Shown here: positions 34,633 to 44,552 of the stretch, piece after piece
Numbering within the stretch: the stretch's first letter is position 1
Layout of the letters: each line of letters starts with the position of its first letter
Origin: CBDDKS01 sp965230335
Lineage (GTDB): Bacteria; Pseudomonadota; Gammaproteobacteria; Enterobacterales; Kangiellaceae
DNA length: 64,000 nt
Assembly: GCA_965230335.1 (NCBI GenBank)
Contig: CBDDKS010000006.1
Location: 372,001-436,000, forward strand
Reading direction: 5' to 3'
Notes under the pieces: generated by a model
What the model saw: only the letters and a program-made list of their open reading frames with translations
The model's database searches: none
What the model was told of the DNA's origin: nothing
Made by a program: the position numbers and the translations under genes

Positions 34633-35682
34633 ATGCCACATTATTATTTTTTGGTAAATGATACTCGCTATGATAATCATCATGGTTGCCTCACCGTTAT
34701 CAGAAATCTTCATTTAGGTATGGAAAAAAGACAGTGGCACTCTAGTGGTTCTCTTCCTGTCAGCAGTTCAGTTACACAATTAAAACATTACCAAGACGCT
34801 ATTCGAAAAGCACGTTTAATTATTGTCAATGGTGAAGGCTCATTACATCATAACAGTCGCAATACCCGATTGTTATTGGATATTATTTCACATCTTCAAA
34901 AGACACATCCTGTTGTTATCGTTAACGCACTCTGGCAAGACAATGATCAAGAGTCCTGGCTACCTGTTTTAAAAAAACTATCTGCCATCTATGTTAGGGA
35001 CAAAAAAAGTCAAAACCAATTACATAACATGGGTATCAAAGCAAACTATGCACCTGATTTAACCTTTTATCACTATGAAAAATATGCAGACTCTTCTCAA
35101 GATCGTCCGTTTGATACCTATGGATGTACCGACTCTGTTCTTAAACCATGGAACCAACAGGCCTTCAATCTTACTGAATCCCATTCAAATTTAGAATATA
35201 TTACACTATTGACAGCACATTATTCATTTGCTTGCCATACAAAACATAGAATAAAACAATTAAAGTATTTAATTTATCCTTTTCTATGGCATTGGTTTAA
35301 AGCACCCGTTCCTATAAAGTATAAAACGTTAAGATACGCAAAAGATTCCACAGAACATTTTTTAAAGCATCTCCATCAATATCAAGCTGTTTGTGTTGCA
35401 CGTTATCATGCGTTATGTTTTGTTATACAACAAAATATTCCTTTTTTATTTGTGCCTTCAAACTCTCATAAAAGTGAATCATTGATTGAAGAAATAGGAT
35501 TACCCTTAAAAAATTTATCATTGAATAAAGAAGATAACATGGTGGAACAATTACAAGTATGCAAAAAACAACATATTCAATATCAAGAAACCATTCATCA
35601 TTTTTGTATCACATCGAAACAACAGATTGATCATATGTTTGATGATATTTGCTCAATCAATAATAGTACTGAATCTTCCTGA
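34633..35682 (+). CDS. Polysaccharide pyruvyl transferase family protein
   Basis: 349 residues. Typical PS_pyruv_trans features are present: RLIIVNGEGSLHHNSRNTRLLL near residues 58-78, the APDLTFY segment, and the C-terminal AVCVARYHALCFVIQQNIPFLFVPSNSHKSESLIEEIGLP. In the family the last region binds phosphoenolpyruvate or another donor. Members add pyruvate ketals to exopolysaccharide sugars, though some are used for other glycan changes. It starts 5 nt after the glycosyltransferase stop and is 5 nt before the next gene, so the three are one transcript. Confidence 0.85.
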   Translation: MPHYYFLVNDTRYDNHHGCLTVIRNLHLGMEKRQWHSSGSLPVSSSVTQLKHYQDAIRKARLIIVNGEGSLHHNSRNTRLLLDIISHLQKTHPVVIVNALWQDNDQESWLPVLKKLSAIYVRDKKSQNQLHNMGIKANYAPDLTFYHYEKYADSSQDRPFDTYGCTDSVLKPWNQQAFNLTESHSNLEYITLLTAHYSFACHTKHRIKQLKYLIYPFLWHWFKAPVPIKYKTLRYAKDSTEHFLKHLHQYQAVCVARYHALCFVIQQNIPFLFVPSNSHKSESLIEEIGLPLKNLSLNKEDNMVEQLQVCKKQHIQYQETIHHFCITSKQQIDHMFDDICSINNSTESS

Positions 35683-35687
35683 TCATA

Positions 35688-36752
35688 ATGATTAACTATT
35701 TTTTAGTATCATCACCATTGCATTTTTTTGTCAGTTGTAATCTGGTATTGCAGAGAAAACAAGATAAAAATATTATTATTATCACTTCAAAAAACAAGGA
35801 GTCTGGTTACTTTTATTTTGAATTGTCTCAAAATACGCCTATATTTCACGATAACTTTTTGCTGACACCAACAACCAAAATATCAAAAAGAAAAACTAAA
35901 CAACTCATTAGTCATCAATTACAAAATATTATTCATCAATACCCTCCAGACTTTATATTTTGTGGCAATGATCGAAGAATGGAGTTTCAATATGCCATGC
36001 ATTTGGCTGTCAAAGCAAAATTAAACCCTATTGGTTGCTATATGGATGAGGGAATGGTCAGCTATCTGGGCCATAAATCCATGCATCAGCTTTCACATCA
36101 ATACCTTGACCCTTTAATCAAAAAGCTATTTCATGGTTTTTGGTGGAAGCCCGCCATAACACATGGCAGCTCACATTGGATAAAAGAAGTTTTTTTGGCT
36201 TTCCCTGAATTATGTCATGATAGATTAAAAGCAAAAAAAATAGCGTGCATAGATAACTCCATATTTAACCAACCTTTTTTTAAGCAATTAAGCCATGATA
36301 TTGTATTGAATGACAATAAAAATACCCTTGATTTTTCTCAGTTAAAATTTATTTTATCACTACCTCATGAACAATTTTATTTGTCGAAAAAAGATACTCT
36401 GAAAATCATAAAAAATACATTATCAAGAATCTACTCAACCAATGAAATTGCCATTAAAATGCATCCCAGGAGCCAAAACGAACATTTTATTCAGGATATT
36501 TTTTCAGACTGCTCTATGATAAATAAAACCATCGGTATGGAATTTTTATTACCATTGTTAGATACATCCTGTTGTTTGGCCGGAGATGTTTCCTCTACAT
36601 TATTGACTGGCCGTTGGTTGAGACAGGATATTCAGGTGATAGGATTATTACTCAACACTAAGTCCAATCATTCAACACTGATTGAATTTTATCGCAAACT
36701 CTCTATCCCTCTGATTTCACCCGATGAGCTCAAAACTTTTTTAACTTCATGA
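35688..36752 (+). CDS. Sialyl/polysialyltransferase-like glycosyltransferase
   Basis: 354 residues, cytosolic. The start MINYFLVSSPLHFFVSCNLVLQ resembles the first strand of bacterial sialyltransferase-like families (GT52 and the polysialyltransferase PF07388 type), which begin with a short strand and a Pro-x-Q/H helix. Further on are IAIKMHPRSQNE, like the K-x-HPR nucleotide site of those enzymes, and CLAGDVSSTLLTGRWL, like their Ser-Ser/Thr pair that binds the CMP phosphate. Sialic acid or a related nonulosonic acid may be the donor, but no neu/pse synthesis gene is in the window. It ends the cassette. Confidence 0.65.
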   Translation: MINYFLVSSPLHFFVSCNLVLQRKQDKNIIIITSKNKESGYFYFELSQNTPIFHDNFLLTPTTKISKRKTKQLISHQLQNIIHQYPPDFIFCGNDRRMEFQYAMHLAVKAKLNPIGCYMDEGMVSYLGHKSMHQLSHQYLDPLIKKLFHGFWWKPAITHGSSHWIKEVFLAFPELCHDRLKAKKIACIDNSIFNQPFFKQLSHDIVLNDNKNTLDFSQLKFILSLPHEQFYLSKKDTLKIIKNTLSRIYSTNEIAIKMHPRSQNEHFIQDIFSDCSMINKTIGMEFLLPLLDTSCCLAGDVSSTLLTGRWLRQDIQVIGLLLNTKSNHSTLIEFYRKLSIPLISPDELKTFLTS

Positions 36753-36935
36753 ATTAAAAAGTTTTTTGGTATTTTTACAAATAAATCACCCAATAAAATT
36801 AATCTATATTTGAGTTATTTAAAGATACTTAACCTCAGATGATTCAAAAATAGATTATTTTTGTTCAATGACTGGTAAATTATGTGTTATCTATTATGCT
36901 AAATAATAAATACTCACTTTGTACATGGTTATTCT

Positions 36936-37346
36936 ATGAATGATCGCGATATACAACTGATAAAGGACAGTTTTGAAAGAATTGAAGATTCTGGAATGGA
37001 CTATGCTCAGATTTTTTACGATATTCTTTTCACCCAAACCCCTTCAACCAAAGCCTTATTTAAAAGAGATATGGAAGAACAAAAGGAAAAATTAAGAACT
37101 ACGGTAAAAATAGCTGTCAAAGGATTAGAGAAATTTGAACAATTGAGAATCGTTATTTTTGAACTGGGCAAACGTCATATTAATTATGGTGTTCATAAAG
37201 ATGATTTCCCAGATGTAAAAGATGCTTTTATTGAAACCATTAACCTTGTTTTACCTGATTTAACAACGGAAGAAGAAGACGCCTGGACTAAAGCACTGAA
37301 TATTATTTCAAACACCATGCTGGAAGCTTACAAAAAAGAAGCTTAG
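36936..37346 (+). CDS. Single-domain globin (Vitreoscilla-like)
   Basis: 136 residues, a short three-over-three globin. The proximal haem His is His81 in ELGKRHINYGV, and the distal pocket has Gln at residue 49 (MEEQKEKL), as in bacterial haemoglobins. The C-terminal helix ends in MLEAYKKEA, with no reductase domain. It may bind oxygen or detoxify NO. It stands alone, and its stop codon is followed directly by an element fragment (37347-37396). The next gene, a methionine sulfoxide reductase, also relates to oxidative stress. Confidence 0.92.
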   Translation: MNDRDIQLIKDSFERIEDSGMDYAQIFYDILFTQTPSTKALFKRDMEEQKEKLRTTVKIAVKGLEKFEQLRIVIFELGKRHINYGVHKDDFPDVKDAFIETINLVLPDLTTEEEDAWTKALNIISNTMLEAYKKEA

Positions 37347-37396
37347 GGTCTGTTGCTCTTTTACAGGCTTAACCATTTGGGTTGAGTCTATTTTTT
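37347..37396 (+). repeat. Element fragment directly after the globin stop codon
   Basis: The stretch TTACAGGCTTAACC, then TTTGGGTTGAGTCTATTTTTT, matches the interior of the complete element near 46418-46455 with few differences, and its left part GGTCTGTTGCTCTTTTA matches the end at 54482-54497. It begins at the base after the TAG. Confidence 0.7.
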
Positions 37397-37470
37397 CAGA
37401 AATAAATTGATTTTTTATTTGCTTTTCATATAGGCTTGCTCTTTTATTTTACACTAACTTTTAACATAAG

Positions 37471-37956
37471 ATGCTTAATCCAAACGAAAAACAACATCTT
37501 TATCTTGAAGTAAAATCACGAATTGATGCATTAATCCAGGGAGAATCTGACTGGATTAGTCTATTGTCAACGGTCACTTGTGAGTTACATCATCATTTTA
37601 ATTACTTTGACTGGACAGGTTTCTATCGGGTCACACAACCTCAAATACTCAAAGTTGGACCTTATCAGGGAGGACATGGTTGCCTTACGATTGATTTTAA
37701 TCGTGGTGTGTGTGGTGCTGTAGCCAGAGAGAAAAAACTCATCCGTTTAGATGATGTACATACTTTTGAAAATCATATTTTTTGTTCCTCATCAACCATG
37801 AGTGAGATCGTCATTCCAGTGCTTGATAAGCATCAACAACTTGTTGCCGTACTTGATGTTGATTCAGATTCACCAGCTGCTTTCTGTCAAGTTGATGAAA
37901 CTCATTTAAGCGAGATTTGTGATAGGTTAACCCCTTTTGCACCAATAATCGGATAA
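37471..37956 (+). CDS. msrC: Free methionine-(R)-sulfoxide reductase (GAF, fRMsr)
   Basis: 161 residues, one GAF domain. The three catalytic cysteines of the fRMsr family are present with exact family spacing: Cys71 (GGHGCLTI), Cys81 (NRGVCGAVA) and Cys105 (NHIFCSSS), that is +10 and +24. The following SEIVIPVLD and VLDVDSDSPAAF segments are also conserved. It reduces free methionine-R-sulfoxide with thioredoxin. It converges with a membrane-protein gene 14 nt away. Confidence 0.94.
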   Translation: MLNPNEKQHLYLEVKSRIDALIQGESDWISLLSTVTCELHHHFNYFDWTGFYRVTQPQILKVGPYQGGHGCLTIDFNRGVCGAVAREKKLIRLDDVHTFENHIFCSSSTMSEIVIPVLDKHQQLVAVLDVDSDSPAAFCQVDETHLSEICDRLTPFAPIIG

Positions 37957-37970
37957 GCTCGGTTTAAACA

Positions 37971-38459
37971 TCACAATAAATAAAGTGAACCGAGACATAA
38001 CAGACTTAAAAAGAATACAAATGCCGCAATAGAGAGATTACCAATCCCTCCCAGAAGATTACTTGGGACAGACTCAACACCGTGTGCAGATTTTATTTCC
38101 TTGAGTGATGATGATATTTCGTCGATTCTTTTATGTTCACCATACAGTAGTGGTGCATAAACAAGAATCAATACTAGCCCCATCACTGGAAGTATCCAGT
38201 GAAAATTGGTATTAATCAATTTATATTTGGTTTCTTCAAGATGCGGAATAGTGGCTAAAGTAATAACACTCAAACTCAGTTTAAAAAAGGTTTTCCAATA
38301 ATGTTCATGACGATACTTAAATTCATTCCAAATGGATTGATAGAGCTCCATCGTTATTACAAGCGCTTTAGCACTCTTATTAGTACTCTTATTTGAGGTA
38401 TCATTATCTTCGATGGCTATATCTTCTCTTTCTATATTTTCTCGAGTCTCTTTAACCAT
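37971..38459 (-). CDS. Small membrane protein of unknown function (RipA-like)
   Basis: About 162 residues. A polar acidic N-terminus is followed by MELYQSIWNEFKYRHEHYWKTFFKLSLS, then hydrophobic segments around residues 90-110 and 140-160. The ELYxxxWxExKYRHExYW stretch recurs in a family of small inner-membrane proteins in Francisella and other Gammaproteobacteria, where RipA is one member; that match is from memory and tentative. I chose the ATG at 38459, which has a GGAG ribosome site 8 nt upstream, over the ATG at 38480. It stands alone. Confidence 0.65.
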   Translation of the reverse strand: MVKETRENIEREDIAIEDNDTSNKSTNKSAKALVITMELYQSIWNEFKYRHEHYWKTFFKLSLSVITLATIPHLEETKYKLINTNFHWILPVMGLVLILVYAPLLYGEHKRIDEISSSLKEIKSAHGVESVPSNLLGGIGNLSIAAFVFFLSLLCLGSLYLL

Positions 38460-38652
38460 TGCATAATCTCCAGGTTTCATATTTAAAAGTTTCTTACTTA
38501 ACCTGAGTTGACATTATTCTAACACCAACATGTATGCTATTCAGCATATGTTAAAACAAACACTATCAAGATCATGGTTTTTATTCATTCCTTTGCTTAT
38601 CAACGCCTTATTTAAAACATCACGATCTAAAATATCTTTTTGTCACTTTTTT

Positions 38653-38666
38653 AGAGCCTGTTTATC
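38653..38666 (+). repeat. Tip of the GAGCCTGTTTATC element family
   Basis: AGAGCCTGTTTATC is identical to the first 14 bases of the complete element at 46302. It lies 3 nt downstream of the ssb stop codon (ssb is on the minus strand). Confidence 0.6.
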
Positions 38667-38668
38667 AA

Positions 38669-39160
38669 TTAAAAAGGAATATCATCATCAAAATTATCAG
38701 CAGTAACAGGCTCCATGGGCGATGCCTGAGATTGAGCCTGAGGCTGTTGCTGTTGGGCTGTATTGTTTGTCATTGAACCTTGATCATTGGATGCTGGCAT
38801 ATTACCTGATGCACGTCCACCCAACATTTGCATGCTACCACCGATATCAATCACCACTTCTGTTGTGTATTTGTCCTGCCCGGATTGATCCTGCCATTTA
38901 CGTGTTTGTAATTTGCCTTCCAAATAAACCTGTGAGCCTTTACGTAAATATTCGCCAGCAATTTCAGCCAGTTTTCCAAAAATAACCACTCGATGCCATT
39001 CTGTTTTTTCTCTGGGTTCACCTGTTGTTTTATCTTTCCATTGCTCGGATGTTGCAATACTTAAATTCGCAATGGCACTACCACTGGGGGTATAACGTAT
39101 TTCAGGATCATTACCCAAATTACCTACCAAAATGACTTTATTAATACCTCGACTGGCCAT
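38669..39160 (-). CDS. ssb: Single-stranded DNA-binding protein SSB
   Basis: 163 residues. An N-terminal OB fold (GINKVILVGNLGNDPEIRYT, EWHRVVIFGKLAEIAGEYLRKGSQVYLEG) is followed by a Gln/Ala/Ser-rich linker and the acidic tip DDDIPF that recruits repair and replication partners. It is divergent, with the MFS gene, from uvrA, the classical gammaproteobacterial arrangement. It lies 36 nt after the MFS gene, so the two may be co-transcribed, although an own promoter is usual. Confidence 0.98.
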   Translation of the reverse strand: MASRGINKVILVGNLGNDPEIRYTPSGSAIANLSIATSEQWKDKTTGEPREKTEWHRVVIFGKLAEIAGEYLRKGSQVYLEGKLQTRKWQDQSGQDKYTTEVVIDIGGSMQMLGGRASGNMPASNDQGSMTNNTAQQQQPQAQSQASPMEPVTADNFDDDIPF

Positions 39161-39196
39161 AATTGTTCGACTCCTGCACGATCGTATCGTGCGATG

Positions 39197-40612
39197 TTAT
39201 TTTAGAAATGTATCGTCTTTAAAGCGTTGTAATCGATTTGCATCAAAAACACGTTTATCTATTTTTAGATAAATCGTACCGGCTTCTGGCAAAGCAACGG
39301 CTTCAGCCACACCTTCCATCATCTGGATTTCCTGATGTACAGAAGAAAAATGCTCTTTTGCCAGCTGCGGTACGGTTAAGGTGTAGGCGGTAAACCTTGG
39401 TGGTGCCCCTAAACCCAGACCTATCAGCGCCCATAATACCGCTAAAATAGCCGAAATGACAAAAACAATTTGTGTGCCATAAACTTGGATCAAGCCGCCA
39501 GCCATCGCACTGCCTAAAGCAGCCCCTAAAAATTGACAGGTTGCATAAGCACCTAAAGCAGCCCCTTTTGAAGAGGCTGGCGCAATTCTTGATACCAGAG
39601 ATGGAAATAAAGCCTCCATAGCATTAAAACAGGCAAAAAAACCGCCAAGTAATATAACAATACCCCAATAGTCTCCCTGGTAACCGGAAATCACCAGTAA
39701 TAAAATACCCAAACACGCCATGGCACCTGACATGACGTGTCGGTGCCACCAACGTTTTTCAGCAAGAATGATCAACGGAATCATTAAGATAACACTTAAC
39801 AGCATGACATAGAAATATAACCATCCCAACTCGATAAAACTCCATGCCCTATCAGCTTGTGCCATTGGGAACCCAATAAAAAATGCTGTTAATAAAAAAT
39901 GTAATGTGAATATACCCACATTCATTCGCCATAACTGTGGGTGTTTTAACAACTGAGCTATTTGTCCCTTGGCTGCTATCGCATCTCGCTGCTCTACCGT
40001 TTGTTTTGATTGAGGTATCACAAACTGCAAAATAAGAATACCAATCATTGATAAAGTGGCCGTTACCAAAAATATAGCTTTTAATCCTCCCATTTCCGCT
40101 ATCCATGGCCCTAAAAACATAGATAGCATAAAAGCCGTACCAATACTCATGCCAATTACAGCCATGACTTTTGTACGCTGTTCATCCCGGGATAAATCTG
40201 CAGCCAGAGCCATCATAGCACTGGCTATAGCACCACACCCCTGTAATAAACGACCAATAATCACACCAACAATGTTATCTGAAAAAGCCGCAACCAGACT
40301 GCCAATACAAAAAATACACAGTCCAAATAAAATAATGGGCTTTCTGCCAAGTCTATCCGATAAACGCCCCAAAGGAATCTGAAAAAAAGCCTGTGTTAAC
40401 CCATAAGCTCCCATAGCAACACCAATCAGAAAAGGGGTCGCCCCTTCTAAAGAAGCCCCCAAAACGCTAAATACAGGCAACACCATAAAAAGCCCCATCA
40501 TTCTTGAGGCAATGATAACGCTCAAAGACCAGGTTGCTCGTTTTTCAATAGCATTCATTTGACTGGATCCCAACAGCAGTCCCGTATTATCATTTGCGGT
40601 TTGTTCTGGCAT
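39197..40612 (-). CDS. MFS transporter
   Basis: 471 residues, twelve membrane helices. The MFS motif A is visible between TM2 and TM3 (GRLSDRLGRKPIILFG). The family is the drug/sugar-type exporter found next to ssb and uvrA in many Gammaproteobacteria. After TM12 a C-terminal soluble part of about 65 residues (TLTVPQLAKEHFSSVHQEIQ, then AGTIYLKIDKRVFDANRL) carries a ferredoxin-like strand-helix-strand pattern seen in these orthologues. The substrate is unknown. It is divergent from uvrA across 55 nt; I see no clear LexA box in that space. Confidence 0.93.
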   Translation of the reverse strand: MPEQTANDNTGLLLGSSQMNAIEKRATWSLSVIIASRMMGLFMVLPVFSVLGASLEGATPFLIGVAMGAYGLTQAFFQIPLGRLSDRLGRKPIILFGLCIFCIGSLVAAFSDNIVGVIIGRLLQGCGAIASAMMALAADLSRDEQRTKVMAVIGMSIGTAFMLSMFLGPWIAEMGGLKAIFLVTATLSMIGILILQFVIPQSKQTVEQRDAIAAKGQIAQLLKHPQLWRMNVGIFTLHFLLTAFFIGFPMAQADRAWSFIELGWLYFYVMLLSVILMIPLIILAEKRWWHRHVMSGAMACLGILLLVISGYQGDYWGIVILLGGFFACFNAMEALFPSLVSRIAPASSKGAALGAYATCQFLGAALGSAMAGGLIQVYGTQIVFVISAILAVLWALIGLGLGAPPRFTAYTLTVPQLAKEHFSSVHQEIQMMEGVAEAVALPEAGTIYLKIDKRVFDANRLQRFKDDTFLK

Positions 40613-40667
40613 TTACACATTCAAGAAGTTTCTCGGCAGGGTAACTTTTGTTAAGGCAGCATTATAC

Positions 40668-43511
40668 ATGATGAATAACATCGAAATACGGGGCGCACGC
40701 ACGCATAATTTAAAAAATGTTGAGCTCACTTTACCGAGAAATCAGCTCATTGTCATTACAGGTCTTTCAGGATCCGGAAAATCCTCTTTAGCATTCGATA
40801 CACTTTATGCAGAAGGCCAACGTCGTTATGTCGAATCTTTGTCCTCCTATGCCCGTCAATTTCTCTCTCTGATGGAAAAGCCCGATGTGGATCATATTGA
40901 AGGTCTCTCCCCTGCCATTTCCATTGAACAAAAATCTACATCTCATAACCCACGATCAACGGTTGGCACTATCACCGAAATCTATGATTACCTACGATTG
41001 CTCTTTGCCCGAGTTGGCAGCCCCAAATGCCCAGAACATGGCATAGAACTCGAAGCCCAAACAGTCAGTCAAATGGTTGATCAGGTTCTTTCTTTGAAAG
41101 AAGGAACAAAAATCATGTTACTCGCACCCGTTGTACGTAATCGTAAGGGTGAACATCTTCAACTGTTTCAGGAACTTCAGGCTCAAGGATACATCAGAGC
41201 CCGTATTAACGGTAAATTACACGATATTGCACAAGCGCCCACTTTGGAACTACACAAAAAACACACTATTGAAGTCGTCATTGATCGTTTTAAAGTACGA
41301 ACTGACTTAAAACAACGCATTGCTGACTCTTTTGAAACAGCACTCAATCTTGCAGAAGGCATAGCACAAATTAGTTTTTTAGACGGTAATCAGGATGACC
41401 AGTTATTTTCGGCAAAATTTGCCTGTCCCGTCTGTGGATACAGTCTAACCGAGTTGGAACCCCGCTTATTTTCTTTTAACAATCCGGCAGGAGCCTGTCC
41501 AGAATGTGATGGTCTGGGTGTACATCAATTTTTTGATCCTGATCGTGTTGTGATTAATTCAGAGTTATCATTAGCGGGTGGTGCTATTCGTGGATGGGAC
41601 AGGCGCAGTGTTTATTATTATCATATGCTGCTGTCATTAGCGGAACATTATCATTTCGATATCGAAAAACCTTTTGAAAAACTGCCTAAAAAAATTAAGA
41701 ATGTCATTTTATATGGCAGTGGACGCACCAATATAGAGTTTACTTACAGCAATGATCGGGGCGATACCTATATGCGCACCCATACCTTTGAAGGTGTGAT
41801 TCCCAATATGCAACGACGTTATCGGGAAACAGAATCTTCTGCTGTCAGAGAAGAACTTGCAAAATTTATGACTCATCAGGCTTGTCCTTCTTGTGATGGT
41901 ACACGTCTAAAAGAATCGGCACGGAACGTCTTTATCAAAGAACACAACCTGCCATCTATCACACAGATGTCGATTGGCGATAGCTTTCATTATTTTTCAA
42001 AATTAAAGTTTCGTGGAAAAAAAGCGAAAATTGCAGAAAAAATTCTGACAGAAATTCAAGCACGTTTGGGCTTTTTGGTGAATGTCGGTTTAGATTACCT
42101 CACCTTGGATCGCAGTGCAGATACCTTATCGGGCGGAGAAGCACAACGTATTCGTCTTGCCAGTCAAATTGGTGCAGGCTTAGTGGGTGTCATGTATGTT
42201 TTGGATGAACCATCTATTGGTTTGCATCAAAGAGATAATGATCGTTTATTAAAAACCTTGCGTCATTTGCGGGATATCGGCAATACCGTGATTGTGGTTG
42301 AACATGACGAAGATGCTGTACGTTCAGCCGATCATATTATTGATATTGGTCCAGGTGCCGGTGTTCATGGCGGCGAAATTGTGGCCCAGGGTAAGCTAAA
42401 AGATATTTGTCAACAAAAGCGCTCATTAACCGGACAATATTTATCCGGCAAACTAGCCATAGAAATCCCACAAGAACGCACACCAGTTAATCCAGAAAAA
42501 ATATTTTCTTTAACCGGCGCAACCGGCAATAATTTAAAATCTGTCCAATTAAATTTACCTGTTGGTTTGTTTACCTGTGTCACAGGTGTCTCTGGCTCAG
42601 GAAAGTCAACGCTGATTAACGATACACTTTACCCCATAGCTGCACGTGAATTAAACCGTGCAGAATCTCTAACACCTTCTTCTCACGATCACTATGAAGG
42701 TATCGATTTTTTCGACAAAGTTGTTGATATTGATCAAAGTCCTATTGGACGAACACCTCGTTCAAATCCTGCAACTTACACAGGTATTTTTACGCCCATT
42801 CGTGAGTTGTTTTCAGGTACTCCCGAAGCAAGAGCCAGGGGCTACAAACCCGGGCGTTTTAGTTTTAATGTCAAGGGCGGACGCTGCGAAGCCTGTCAGG
42901 GTGATGGCATGATCAAAGTGGAAATGCATTTCCTGCCTGATATTTATGTCCCTTGTGATGTCTGTCATGGAAAACGTTATAATCGGGAAACACTGGAAAT
43001 TCAATACAAGGGTAAAAATATCCATGAAATTCTTGAATTGACCGTTGAAGATGCCCGACAATTTTTCGATGCCATCCCCGTCATTGCCAAAAAACTACAA
43101 ACACTCATGGATGTTGGTTTGTCCTATATTCGATTGGGACAGGCCGCAACCACATTATCAGGCGGTGAAGCCCAACGGGTTAAACTTTCCCGAGAGCTCA
43201 GTAAACGTGATACAGGCAATACCTTGTATATTCTTGATGAACCCACGACCGGATTACACTTTCATGATGTCAATCAATTATTAAAAGTGCTGCATCATTT
43301 AAAATCTCACGGCAATACCATTGTGGTTATTGAGCATAATTTAGATGTTATTAAAACCGCCGACTGGATCATTGATTTAGGACCAGAAGGCGGACATAAA
43401 GGTGGAGAAATTATTGCTGAAGGTACACCTGAAACCGTTGCAAAAATCAAACAATCTTATACTGGGCAGTTTTTAAAACCCATGTTAAAGAAAAAAATAT
43501 CCAAAAAATAA
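40668..43511 (+). CDS. uvrA: Excinuclease ABC subunit A
   Basis: 947 residues, full length. It finds bulky DNA lesions and loads UvrB in nucleotide-excision repair. Two ABC ATPase modules are intact: Walker A GLSGSGKSSLAFD and GVSGSGKSTLIN, two LSGGEAQR signatures, and Walker B segments YVLDEPSIGLH and YILDEPTTGLH. The zinc sites are visible as CPVCGYSL with CPECDGLG, and CEACQGDG with CDVCHGKRY. Two ATGs in tandem (40668, 40671) could start it. It is followed after 11 nt by a YejK-type gene. Confidence 0.99.
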   Translation: MMNNIEIRGARTHNLKNVELTLPRNQLIVITGLSGSGKSSLAFDTLYAEGQRRYVESLSSYARQFLSLMEKPDVDHIEGLSPAISIEQKSTSHNPRSTVGTITEIYDYLRLLFARVGSPKCPEHGIELEAQTVSQMVDQVLSLKEGTKIMLLAPVVRNRKGEHLQLFQELQAQGYIRARINGKLHDIAQAPTLELHKKHTIEVVIDRFKVRTDLKQRIADSFETALNLAEGIAQISFLDGNQDDQLFSAKFACPVCGYSLTELEPRLFSFNNPAGACPECDGLGVHQFFDPDRVVINSELSLAGGAIRGWDRRSVYYYHMLLSLAEHYHFDIEKPFEKLPKKIKNVILYGSGRTNIEFTYSNDRGDTYMRTHTFEGVIPNMQRRYRETESSAVREELAKFMTHQACPSCDGTRLKESARNVFIKEHNLPSITQMSIGDSFHYFSKLKFRGKKAKIAEKILTEIQARLGFLVNVGLDYLTLDRSADTLSGGEAQRIRLASQIGAGLVGVMYVLDEPSIGLHQRDNDRLLKTLRHLRDIGNTVIVVEHDEDAVRSADHIIDIGPGAGVHGGEIVAQGKLKDICQQKRSLTGQYLSGKLAIEIPQERTPVNPEKIFSLTGATGNNLKSVQLNLPVGLFTCVTGVSGSGKSTLINDTLYPIAARELNRAESLTPSSHDHYEGIDFFDKVVDIDQSPIGRTPRSNPATYTGIFTPIRELFSGTPEARARGYKPGRFSFNVKGGRCEACQGDGMIKVEMHFLPDIYVPCDVCHGKRYNRETLEIQYKGKNIHEILELTVEDARQFFDAIPVIAKKLQTLMDVGLSYIRLGQAATTLSGGEAQRVKLSRELSKRDTGNTLYILDEPTTGLHFHDVNQLLKVLHHLKSHGNTIVVIEHNLDVIKTADWIIDLGPEGGHKGGEIIAEGTPETVAKIKQSYTGQFLKPMLKKKISKK

Positions 43512-43522
43512 TTAATTTTATT

Positions 43523-44533
43523 ATGTCATTATCCCATTGTATTATTCACAGCATAGAAAAAACACACGCTGATAAATCGGCCTCGTTACAATTACGTCCT
43601 GAAGAAAATAATAAAGAAGGCAGTATTACTTCATTATTTCAACAATTGAAAACCACGTTTTCCCGCAGTTCACAAAAACTTATCGGTCAATTCAATCCTG
43701 AAAAAACGGATAATCCTCTACCTGGTTGGCTCACTTCTTTTTGTGATCAACAAATCAGTTTTGTCAGTTTTTCACATCACCTTCTTCAGCATTTAAAGCA
43801 ATCGTTAGATCACAGTCAAGAAATCCTGTCAGCTCATCTATTTATTGCCGTTGAAGAATTATTGGATGAACCCTGTCTTTATATTTTTTGGCTGGAACAT
43901 ACAGAAGCTTTTCAATTGAACAGCCATATCGAAGAATGTCCTATTCGTTATATCAACACACAACATTTACCTTTTTGCCTAAAATGTAATATTGCTCAAC
44001 GGTCTGTGGCAGGATGGGATCAATATCTTTCTCAAGTCACTAAAAGAGGCAATAAATTACTCACTCAAGTGTGGGAACAATTTACTGGATTTCAATCCAG
44101 TATTGATTTACCCAAACAAACCCAGGACTTTTTAATCAATGTCAATCATTATGCTTCTAAAATGAGTGAACCAGAAGCAAAGCAACTCAAACATCAGGTG
44201 GTCGATTATTGTATTGATCAAAATTTACAGGGCAATCCTATTGATCTCAATGATTTATCTGAAAAAGTTAATTCAGAATCCCCAGAAGATTTTTCACATT
44301 TTATCCAAACACAATCTGGTCATGATGCACATCAACTCTATACCGATAGGAAAAGCCTAAAGGCTTACCAGCGTTTCTTTGGTAGAGACAAAAATCTAAG
44401 TATCAGTTTTTCATCAGATATGTTTGGCAAACAAGTCAATTATGATTCTAAAACCGGCACATTAACCTTTGAAAAAATCCCTCAATCACTCAAGACACAA
44501 TTGAATCAGTATTTGAAAGAACAAACACCGTAA
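43523..44533 (+). CDS. Nucleoid-associated protein YejK/NdpA
   Basis: 336 residues, soluble. The YejK/NdpA pattern is visible: LSHCIIHSIEKTHADKSASL at the start, HLFIAVEELLDEPCLYIFWLEH in the middle, and LSISFSSDMFGKQVNYD followed by LTFEKIPQSLKTQL at the end. These proteins associate with the nucleoid; the molecular role is poorly known. It starts 11 nt after uvrA and is probably read with it. The gene converges with the TraB/GumN-type gene 19 nt away. Confidence 0.9.
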   Translation: MSLSHCIIHSIEKTHADKSASLQLRPEENNKEGSITSLFQQLKTTFSRSSQKLIGQFNPEKTDNPLPGWLTSFCDQQISFVSFSHHLLQHLKQSLDHSQEILSAHLFIAVEELLDEPCLYIFWLEHTEAFQLNSHIEECPIRYINTQHLPFCLKCNIAQRSVAGWDQYLSQVTKRGNKLLTQVWEQFTGFQSSIDLPKQTQDFLINVNHYASKMSEPEAKQLKHQVVDYCIDQNLQGNPIDLNDLSEKVNSESPEDFSHFIQTQSGHDAHQLYTDRKSLKAYQRFFGRDKNLSISFSSDMFGKQVNYDSKTGTLTFEKIPQSLKTQLNQYLKEQTP

Positions 44534-44552
44534 GTTTATCTTATCTATGAAT

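Noticed and set aside
40613..40667. LexA/SOS box between the MFS gene and uvrA
   Set aside because: No CTGT-N8-ACAG-type sequence is visible in the 55 nt.
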